A stretch of DNA of 64,000 nucleotides from Actinomadura meyerae (GTDB taxonomy: Bacteria; Actinomycetota; Actinomycetes; Streptosporangiales; Streptosporangiaceae): assembly GCF_900188445.1 (NCBI RefSeq), contig NZ_FZOR01000004.1, forward strand, positions 62,001-126,000, written 5' to 3'. The position numbers were made by a program, and so were the translations under genes. Every line of letters starts with the position of its first letter. Position 1 is the first letter of the stretch. Shown in pieces: positions 50,639-57,766 of this stretch. The notes below the pieces were generated by a model, which saw only the letters and a list, made by a program, of their open reading frames with translations, was not told where the DNA came from and did no database searches.

Positions 50639-52836
50639 CCACGCAGGGCGAGGCCACGCTGCGGCTGCTCGACAAGGCCGACAAGGAGATCCAGAAGCTG
50701 CCGCGCGTCGTCAAAGGCGCGATCTACGAATTCCAGCACGACTTCCGCAAGAACCCCGACGCGCGGGGCCTGCGGCTCAAGCGGCTCCAAGGCCACGACC
50801 GGCTCTACTCCGCCCGGATCAGCGCCGAATACCGGGCACTGCTCCTGCACGCCGGCAACCGCGACTACATCCTCGTCGCCGTCCGCCACCGCAAGGACGT
50901 CTACGACAACCTCGACCGCTACCAGTACAAGATCAACGACGTGACGGGCGGGATCGAGTTCGTCGACCTCGTCAGCATCGAGGAGAACGTCACCACGCCG
51001 CCGCGCGCCGTGCCCGCGGCGGAACCGGCCGCGCCCGCGGAGGCGCCGCCGCTGTTCGCCGAGTTCACCGACGACCAGCTCCTCCAGCTCGGCGTCGCCG
51101 CCTCCCTGCTCCCGCTGATCCGGAAGATCACCACGGAGGAGGAGCTGCTCGGCCTCACCGAGCTCGCCCCGGCGCTCACCGAGGAAGTGCTCCTCGAACT
51201 GTACTTCGGCAGGACGTTCGACGAGGTCCTCGACAAGATCACCGCACCGGTCCGGGCCGAGGACGACGTCGACACCGAGGACTACGCCACCGCCCTCAGC
51301 CGCCCCGCCACCCGCGTCACCACGTCCGACACCGAACTGCGGGCCGTCCTCGAAGACGACTTCGGCCGCTGGAAGGTCTTCCTCCACCCGAGCCAGCGCA
51401 AGCTCGTCGAACGCGCCTACAAGGGCTCCGCCCGAGTCAGCGGCGGCCCCGGCACCGGCAAGACCATCGTCGCGCTCCACCGCGTCAAGCACCTCGTCGA
51501 CCGGCTCCCGCCCGGCGACGACAAACCCGTCCTGCTCACCACCTACAACAAGAACCTCGCCGCCGACCTGCGCAAACGCCTCCTCGAACTCGGCGGCCCC
51601 GAGACCGTGTCCCGGGTCGACATCGTCAACATCGACAAGCTCGCCGCCGACGTCGTCGCCCGCGCCGAACCCGGCGGCAAGCGCCGCTGGATCGACGACG
51701 CCAAAGCCGTCCAGGAATGGCGCGACCTGCTCCTCGAACTCGGCGAGACCCGCTGGGACCCCGAATTCCTGCACGCCGAATGGACCCACGTCATCCTCGG
51801 CATGGCCGGCAACTCCCGCACCGACTACTTCCGCACCCGCCGCCCCGGACGCGGACGCAGCATCGGCCGCGCCCAGCGCGCCGAGATCTGGCGGCTCGTC
51901 GAGAAGTTCCGGCTCCGCCTCGACGAGAAGAACCTGTGGACCTACCGGCAGGTCGCCGAACACGCCGCCCGCCTCGAACAGGCACGCGCCGAGAAGATGC
52001 GCCGGCACCGGGAGGGCGACCTCAACATCCACCGCGAGGACGCCTCCGTCGCCCGCCTGCGCCCCCGCTACACCCACATCGTCGTCGACGAGGCGCAGGA
52101 CCTCGCCGCCGCGCACTGGAAGATGCTCCGCGCCATGGTCCCCGAGGGGCCCGACGACATCTTCCTCGTCGGCGACGTCCACCAGCGGCTCTACGACAAC
52201 TACGTCTCGCTGAGCGTCCTCGGCATCAACATCCGCGGGCGCCGCTCCTCCCGGCTCACGCTCAGCTACCGCACCACCCACGAGATCCTCGGCTCCGCCG
52301 TCCGGCTCCTTGGCGAGGAGTCCTGGGACGACCTCGACGGCGAAACCGACGAACTCGGCGGCTACCGCTCCGTCCTGCGCGGCTCCCGTCCCGTCCTGCA
52401 CGGCGCGGCGACCTGGGAGGACGAGCAGGACCACATCGCCGCCACGGTCAGCGAGCTGATCGACGGGCCCGCGCCGTCCATCGCGATCAGCGTCCCGGAA
52501 CGCGCCATGGTCGCCGAGATGGAGGCCCGCCTCGCCCGCGCGGGCATCGCCGCCGCCTCCATCGGACCCGACGGGCCGCGCGTCGACGACGTCGTCCACA
52601 TCGGCACCATGCACCGCTTCAAGGGCCTCGAATACCAGCACGTGATCGTCGCCGGGGTCTCCGAGGGGCTCGTCCCGCAGTCCTACCTGCGCAGATGGGA
52701 GCAGTCGGACCCGGCCCGGTACCGGCGGGAACTCCAGCGCGCCCGGTCCCTGCTGTTCGTCGCCGCCACCCGCGCCCGCGACACCCTCCACATCACCTGG
52801 CACGGCGCACCGAGCCCGTTCCTGGGGGACCGGTGA
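50635..52836 (+). CDS. RelE/ParE-like domain fused to UvrD-type SF1 helicase
   Basis: 733 residues. Residues 1-95 look like a RelE/ParE toxin fold: LLDKADKEIQKLPRVVKGAI, GLRLKRLQGHDRLYSARISA and EYRALLLHAGNRDYILVAVR followed by HRKDVYDNL. A linker (100-240) leads to an SF1 helicase with Walker A RVSGGPGTGKTIVALHRVKH (near 268), motif II IVVDEAQDLAAAHW, motif III LVGDVHQRLYDNYV, then TLSYRTTHEIL, IGTMHRFKGLEYQHVIVAGV and LLFVAATRARDTL. All helicase motifs are intact. The ATG overlaps the giant helicase stop, so they are co-expressed. The N-terminal domain may act as an RNase or binding module; which one is unknown. Confidence 0.87.
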   Translation: MTTQGEATLRLLDKADKEIQKLPRVVKGAIYEFQHDFRKNPDARGLRLKRLQGHDRLYSARISAEYRALLLHAGNRDYILVAVRHRKDVYDNLDRYQYKINDVTGGIEFVDLVSIEENVTTPPRAVPAAEPAAPAEAPPLFAEFTDDQLLQLGVAASLLPLIRKITTEEELLGLTELAPALTEEVLLELYFGRTFDEVLDKITAPVRAEDDVDTEDYATALSRPATRVTTSDTELRAVLEDDFGRWKVFLHPSQRKLVERAYKGSARVSGGPGTGKTIVALHRVKHLVDRLPPGDDKPVLLTTYNKNLAADLRKRLLELGGPETVSRVDIVNIDKLAADVVARAEPGGKRRWIDDAKAVQEWRDLLLELGETRWDPEFLHAEWTHVILGMAGNSRTDYFRTRRPGRGRSIGRAQRAEIWRLVEKFRLRLDEKNLWTYRQVAEHAARLEQARAEKMRRHREGDLNIHREDASVARLRPRYTHIVVDEAQDLAAAHWKMLRAMVPEGPDDIFLVGDVHQRLYDNYVSLSVLGINIRGRRSSRLTLSYRTTHEILGSAVRLLGEESWDDLDGETDELGGYRSVLRGSRPVLHGAATWEDEQDHIAATVSELIDGPAPSIAISVPERAMVAEMEARLARAGIAAASIGPDGPRVDDVVHIGTMHRFKGLEYQHVIVAGVSEGLVPQSYLRRWEQSDPARYRRELQRARSLLFVAATRARDTLHITWHGAPSPFLGDR

Positions 52837-53336
52837 AGATCGGCGACCGCTACACGCGCGGCAGGCCCCTCGGCGTCGGCGGCATGGGGCAGATCTTCGA
52901 GGGCACCGACGACCGCCTCAACCGCCGGGTCGCCATCAAGGTCATCCGCCCCGGCCTGCCCGACCGCTCCGCCGCCCGCCGCCGCTTCTACCGCGAGGCC
53001 CGCATCCTCGCCCGCCTCCGCCACCCCGGCATCCCCGCCCTGTACGACTTCGGCGCCCACGACGACGATCTGTTCATCGTCATGGAGCTCGTCCCGGGCG
53101 CGGTAAGCCTCCGCGACCTCATCGCCGAACGCGGCGACGACCTCCTGCCCGTCCCTTGGGCCGCCCTCATCGGCGCCCAGTTCTGCGCCGCCCTGGCCGC
53201 CGCGACCGCCGCCGCCGTCGTGCACGCGCTGCTGCCGCACGTCCGCGACCTGCCCCCACTACCGGGCTACTACACCCCGGCCCCGGACGACCCGGCCCAC
53301 CTCTACGCCAAGGCCCTGTCCACCCTCACCGGCTGA
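52833..53336 (+). CDS. Truncated Ser/Thr kinase lacking the catalytic loop
   Basis: 167 residues, GTG overlapping the UvrD stop. The N-lobe is complete: GRPLGVGGMGQIFEGTDDRL, VAIKVIRPGL with the ATP Lys, YREARILARLRHPGIPALYD and FIVMELVPGAVSLRDLIAER. After GAQFCAALAAATAAAVVH, where HRDxKPxN should follow, the sequence goes to ALLPHVRDLPPLPGYYTP and a short tail ending LSTLTG. No HRD, DFG or APE motif is present, so it cannot be an active kinase. This looks like an in-frame internal deletion of about 130 residues in a once complete kinase. Whether it still acts as a binding protein is unknown. Confidence 0.8.
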   Translation: MKIGDRYTRGRPLGVGGMGQIFEGTDDRLNRRVAIKVIRPGLPDRSAARRRFYREARILARLRHPGIPALYDFGAHDDDLFIVMELVPGAVSLRDLIAERGDDLLPVPWAALIGAQFCAALAAATAAAVVHALLPHVRDLPPLPGYYTPAPDDPAHLYAKALSTLTG

Positions 53337-53353
53337 CCCACGAAAGGCGACGG

Positions 53354-54178
53354 ATGTCCGAAGGAAGGCTGCTGAGCGACGCGTCCATCGGTGCGATCGC
53401 GGACCTCGCCCGCTCGACGCCCGACGTCGAACGCGTCCTCGGCGACGCCGGCATCACACTGGAGGTGCTGCCGCCGGTCCGCGACCGGGGCGCGGTGATC
53501 GTCCCCAACGTCAGGCAGCGGCTGGTCAGGACACTCAAGGCACTCGACCTGGCGGACCGCTCCACGGTGAACTCGGTACTGGCCGCCGCGGCGAAACTCT
53601 CCGAGATCTACCAGAACGCGCCGAACGCCACTCCGGGGAGGCTCGCCCGGCTGCGCGACTGCCTCGCCGCCGACGGCTACCACGTCGACAAGGCGGGCGA
53701 CCCCATGGCCGCGATCCGCTCACTGGCCGACACCGCCGGGCGGGTACTCGCGGACGCGTCCGCGATCCGTGCCGAACTCACCCGCCTGGAACGCAACCTC
53801 GGCGCCGACCCCAGCCAGGACATCGGGGCGGCCAAGCGCCTGATCGAGTCGACCGCGAAGATCATCATCGTGCGGACGGGGGGCACCGTCCCTCGTAACG
53901 CGAAGGTGCCCGACCTGATCGACAGGGCGTTGACGAGCGTGGACACCTGGTCGACCAGTAAACACCGGAACATCCAAGAGATCTTGGGCAGCCTGAAGCA
54001 GGCGGCGATCGGCGTCAACAGACTGCGCAACAATGCGGGCGACGGGCACGGCGGTGTGACCGCCGTGACGGGCATCGACGACCGGGACAGCCGTCTGGCC
54101 GTCCGGGTCGCCATCGCCTGGTGCGCCTACGTCCTGGACTGCTTCGGCGACCTCCCCGCTCACTCGTCCGCGGACTGA
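53354..54178 (+). CDS. Abortive infection (Abi_C-type) family protein
   Basis: 274 residues, ATG after AAGG. The C-terminal third has the Abi_C pattern: KIIIVRTGGTVPRNAKVPDL, IQEILGSLKQAAIGVNRLRN and NNAGDGHGGV, ending in helices (RVAIAWCAYVLDCF). The N-terminal part (LSDASIGAIADLARSTPDVE; KLSEIYQNAPNATPG) is helical. The family is tied to phage-triggered growth arrest in several Abi systems and may be an RNA-targeting or binding fold; activity here is unproven. It is the last plus-strand gene of the run and overlaps the converging DUF262 gene by 19 bases. Confidence 0.8.
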   Translation: MSEGRLLSDASIGAIADLARSTPDVERVLGDAGITLEVLPPVRDRGAVIVPNVRQRLVRTLKALDLADRSTVNSVLAAAAKLSEIYQNAPNATPGRLARLRDCLAADGYHVDKAGDPMAAIRSLADTAGRVLADASAIRAELTRLERNLGADPSQDIGAAKRLIESTAKIIIVRTGGTVPRNAKVPDLIDRALTSVDTWSTSKHRNIQEILGSLKQAAIGVNRLRNNAGDGHGGVTAVTGIDDRDSRLAVRVAIAWCAYVLDCFGDLPAHSSAD

Positions 54179-56262
54179 AGCCGCCCCGACTGCCGCATGT
54201 ACTCCGACCTGAGAGCGGACAGGGGGCGCACCACGTCGTCGACCGGGGTGTGCCAGAATTCCCACCCGTTCGCCGTCGTCCCCAGGACGGCCGCCGCCGC
54301 GGCGGACGGGGACTCGTAGATCTCGCCCTCGATCTCGATGAAGCCCTCCGACGTCACCAGCGCCGTCGCGTTCTCACCGTCGACTCGGCGATCGACGAGC
54401 GTCGCGCCCACCTCGAGAACACCCCGCTCGACAAGGTCGGAGAGCTGCACCCCGTGAAAGGTCCGGCGAACCGGGATCCGCGCCTGCCCGTCGGGGGACG
54501 GATAGTCGGGGGAGTAGTCCGGGTCGCCGAGAAGCGTGAACGCGTCCCGGATCACTCGCGCCATTCCGGCCTGCCTCGCCGACAGGAAGTCCTGGTATCC
54601 CATCTCCTCCCAGCCGTCCGGCAGGGCGTGCAGATACCGCTGGCGAAGGAGCTCGTCCTCGGTGAGACCGGACGCCTCGACCTCTGCGGGCCAGAAACGC
54701 GCCGGGTCGTCCTCACCGGAGCCTCTCTTCCAGTCGACCAGGGTCATGTTCGCGATGCGGTTGCTCAGCTGCGCCCCGCCGATCTGACCGGCGCGCTGCA
54801 GATGCGCCCGCGGGAACAGGTGGTGCCGCCGGATGCCGTTCTTGCTGGTCTTCGCGGGGTCGAGGACCGTGCGCACGCTCGTCCGCGAGAGGAGCACCGG
54901 CGCGTCATGGATGTTGAGAGCGGCCAGGTAGGCGGACAGGCTCGGTGACTTCGACGCCGACGTCGCCAGCTCGTTCGGCAGCCCGATGTTCCAGAAGTCG
55001 TTGGTGAGGGTGGAGTCGATGACCCGGTCGAGGGCGGCGCAGAAGGCGTCCGCGTCCCCATCGGGGAGAGCGCCGAACATGGCGAAGTCCCGCTCGGCCC
55101 GCGTCTCGAACGTGCCCGAATAGCGGGCGGTCATGTGCGCCATGAAGAACCAGCGGGCGATCACCGACTCCAGCCGTCGCGCCGGCACGGCGAAACGGCT
55201 GTGGCCGAACAGCCAGATCGCATACGTGAACAGCACGGCGTTGTCGCTCGACACCATCTTCGCGCCGCGGAAACCCGCACGCTCCAGGCACTGCAAGAAG
55301 GCATGCCAGTTCCCGAGGTCGAGGACGTGGAACTGGGCCTCGGCCAGATTCGCGAACTGCTCGTCGCGGCTCATTCCCGGCCCGCTCTTGCCGCGGAGGA
55401 GCTGGTACACCTGCTTGAGGACCGCGCGCCGGAAGGCCAGCCCGACGCTGACGCGGAGGAGCTGGTCCGGCTGCGGCCGCAGATACCAGTTGAACGCCGT
55501 TTCGCCGTTGAAGGTCGGCTGCCTCGCACTCCGGCAGAACTCCTCCAGGTCGACGCGTCCCTTCTCCCAGAAGACGCTCATCAGCGTGAGGATGAAGTCG
55601 GCCTGGTTGAGCGTCACTCCCTCGCTGTTGATCCGGACGAAGATCTCGGCGACCTGCTCCTCGTCGATCGACCGGGAGAGCTCCACCACCTTGAAGGAGT
55701 AGTTCTTGAGATCGCGGCAGCGGTCCAGCGCCTCGGTGAGGTGGTCCTGCTCCTCCTGCGCAACCTCCCGGCGCGAGGACAGGCGTTCGATGAACTTCCG
55801 GACGATGCCGTGGAACCCGGGCTCGGTCCACAGGACGCTGATGTCGGGAATGAACTCGGGATCCTTCTCGATGGCCGCGTCGGTGACCTCGAATCTGCCG
55901 TCCGCCGGACGGAACGCGATGCGGATCCGGGTCCTGTCGTAGTTCTCGCGCAGGACGTCGATGCCCTTCATGACCGCGTAGAGGGAGGTGAGCCGCTGCT
56001 GACCGTCGACGATGAGGTTGCGCGGCACGGCGTCCCCGCTGCCTATCCGCCGCGCACCCGGCTCCGCGTCGGTCTCCCAGAACAACAGGAAACCGACGGG
56101 GAAGCCCTTGTACATCGAATCGAAGAGCGACCGCACCTTGGTCGCCTTCCACACGAAGGGGCGCTGAATGTCGGGAAGGGCGACGTCTCCGCGGTCGATG
56201 GCCTCGACGAGATGGGCGACAGAGTAGTCCGTGGTCCGGAACAGCATTGCAGTCACGATCAC
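54160..56262 (-). CDS. DUF262 - HNH - RAMA domain protein (GmrSD-like)
   Basis: 700 residues. The DUF262 NTPase part has VALPDIQRPFVWKATKVRSL and LIVDGQQRLTSLYAVMKG, the DGQQR motif of GmrS, and VRINSEGVTLNQADFILTLM. The DUF1524-like HNH site is IRRHHLFPRAHL near residue 477 with a later Asn-rich strand (SNRIANMTLVDWKR). The C-terminal 90 residues resemble a RAMA domain (VQLSDLVERGVLEVGATLVD; GEIYESPSAAAAAVLG), predicted to read modified DNA. GmrSD proteins cut modified phage DNA, so this may be a modification-dependent nuclease. The ATG at 56247 (MLFRTTDYS) is an alternative start. Its end overlaps the Abi_C gene. Confidence 0.87.
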   Translation of the reverse strand: MIVTAMLFRTTDYSVAHLVEAIDRGDVALPDIQRPFVWKATKVRSLFDSMYKGFPVGFLLFWETDAEPGARRIGSGDAVPRNLIVDGQQRLTSLYAVMKGIDVLRENYDRTRIRIAFRPADGRFEVTDAAIEKDPEFIPDISVLWTEPGFHGIVRKFIERLSSRREVAQEEQDHLTEALDRCRDLKNYSFKVVELSRSIDEEQVAEIFVRINSEGVTLNQADFILTLMSVFWEKGRVDLEEFCRSARQPTFNGETAFNWYLRPQPDQLLRVSVGLAFRRAVLKQVYQLLRGKSGPGMSRDEQFANLAEAQFHVLDLGNWHAFLQCLERAGFRGAKMVSSDNAVLFTYAIWLFGHSRFAVPARRLESVIARWFFMAHMTARYSGTFETRAERDFAMFGALPDGDADAFCAALDRVIDSTLTNDFWNIGLPNELATSASKSPSLSAYLAALNIHDAPVLLSRTSVRTVLDPAKTSKNGIRRHHLFPRAHLQRAGQIGGAQLSNRIANMTLVDWKRGSGEDDPARFWPAEVEASGLTEDELLRQRYLHALPDGWEEMGYQDFLSARQAGMARVIRDAFTLLGDPDYSPDYPSPDGQARIPVRRTFHGVQLSDLVERGVLEVGATLVDRRVDGENATALVTSEGFIEIEGEIYESPSAAAAAVLGTTANGWEFWHTPVDDVVRPLSALRSEYMRQSGRLQSADE

Positions 56263-56457
56263 CTACGCGTTCGATTACCGGGATGAGTCAACCCTAGGCG
56301 CAGGGGATGCCCGCCGCCGTCGCTTTGCGGAAGGGGCATGCCCGGCCGCCGGAGCATCGTCACATAAGGCGTGAATCCATCATTTACCCACATAGAGCCA
56401 GCAACCGTGTCGTATCGGTCAATCGTCGTCTTACTCGGTCGGACACGGGTGGTTCGC

Positions 56458-56470
56458 TACCATCTGCGCG
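56458..56470 (+). promoter_or_regulatory. -10-like element and probable leaderless start
   Basis: TACCAT (56458-56463) in an AT-richer stretch lies six bases before the GTG at 56470. Transcription would begin at or next to the start codon, so the mRNA is likely leaderless; no ribosome site is visible. A -35 is not clear. Confidence 0.4.
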
Positions 56471-57729
56471 TGCCTGCTTCAGAGTCCACCCGTCGAAGGC
56501 TGTTCGAGCGTGGTGGCGGCCGGTGCGCGATGTGCCAGCGCTCCCTGGTGATCGAGGCCACGCCCGGCGGCGCCGACTACCACATCGCCGAAGCGGCGCA
56601 CATCGTCGCGGAGAAGCCCGGCGGGCCCCGGGGCGCCGTCGATCGGCCCGCCGACATCGACGGCATCGACAACCTGGTGCTCCTCTGCCCGTCCGACCAC
56701 CGCATGATCGACAAAGGGGACGGGCGGCGGGTGTGGTCGCGCCGCAAGCTCCTGCAACTCAAACGCGACCACGAGTCGTGGACGGCCGTGCTCGCCAGTC
56801 GGCCATCGACTCCCGCCGCCGGCCGTCACACGCGGAGCGGGCCGCCGGGCCCGGGTGATGTCATCGTCGTGGACGGCGAACCGTACCGGCTCTGCGCCGA
56901 GCGCGCCGTCCACCGAGATGTCGCCGACCACACGGAAGGCGCCTACGAGACGGCCGTGCACTCCGGCGGGTCGGGCACCTGGTGCCAGGGGCACGTGTAC
57001 GGGGAGGGCGCGACTGAAGGACATGCCTGGCTGCGCAGGTCAGACGCCCCTCCGGGGACGGACGGCCTGCGGGCCGCACTCGCCGATGAGGCAGCGCTGC
57101 TCCTCGAACTGCCCCCTCACTCCGGCCTGCCGTCCTTGCTGGGCCTGGAGATGACACCGCAGACGATCAGCCTGGTCACGGCGATGCCGTCGCCCGTGAC
57201 GCTCCGCGACCGTCTCACCCGCACCCGGCCGCTGCCCTCACATGACGAGCTGACCTTGCTGGCGGGCGCACTTCCACGCCTCGGCGACGCGCTCGGGGCA
57301 CTGCACGACCGCGGCCTGTCCCACAGGGCACTGAGCCCCGGAACGATCCTGATGCCGGAACCGGGCACCGCCCTGCTCCGCGACCTCGGCCTCGCCGCGA
57401 CCGCGCCGCGGGCGGGGGAGAAGGACGACCTCCACCACGCGCCTGAACAGGCAGCGGGCGCCACGCCGCCCGGACCGCCCGCCGATGTCCACCGCCTGGC
57501 GCGCATCCTCTACGAGCTGATCACCGGGCGCCCCGCGGGTCGCCGCGGACGCCACGTGGCGCCCTCGGTGCTCAACCCGGCCGTCCCCGCCAGGTGCGAC
57601 GGCATGTTCCTCCGGGCGCTGGACGCTGACCCCGCGCGAAGGCCTCCCGTTCGAGCCTTCGTATCGAGCCTGCGGACGGCGATCGAGACCCCCGATGGGC
57701 GGCGCTCCTCCCCGGACCGCCGGTACTGA
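56470..57729 (+). CDS. HNH endonuclease fused to a pseudokinase
   Basis: 419 residues from GTG 56470. The HNH module (1-105) shows GGGRCAMCQRS (Cys19, Cys22), IAEAAHIVAE (His44) and DNLVLLCPSDHRMID (Asn68, Cys73, His77). Residues 150-400 are a kinase-like fold: ALADEAALLLELPPHSGLPS, LGALHDRGLSHRALSPGTIL and RDLGLA, with the catalytic Asp replaced (HRA for HRD) and DLG for DFG. PADVHRLARILYELITGRPA is the kinase F-helix region. It is therefore a pseudokinase that may sense a ligand or partner and control the nuclease. The frame opens at 56371, but the promoter position favours 56470. It leads a plus-strand operon with the SF1 helicase. Confidence 0.8.
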   Translation: MPASESTRRRLFERGGGRCAMCQRSLVIEATPGGADYHIAEAAHIVAEKPGGPRGAVDRPADIDGIDNLVLLCPSDHRMIDKGDGRRVWSRRKLLQLKRDHESWTAVLASRPSTPAAGRHTRSGPPGPGDVIVVDGEPYRLCAERAVHRDVADHTEGAYETAVHSGGSGTWCQGHVYGEGATEGHAWLRRSDAPPGTDGLRAALADEAALLLELPPHSGLPSLLGLEMTPQTISLVTAMPSPVTLRDRLTRTRPLPSHDELTLLAGALPRLGDALGALHDRGLSHRALSPGTILMPEPGTALLRDLGLAATAPRAGEKDDLHHAPEQAAGATPPGPPADVHRLARILYELITGRPAGRRGRHVAPSVLNPAVPARCDGMFLRALDADPARRPPVRAFVSSLRTAIETPDGRRSSPDRRY

Positions 57730-57766
57730 CACCCCCGACGCACAACGGCCGAAACGGAGTGGCGTG

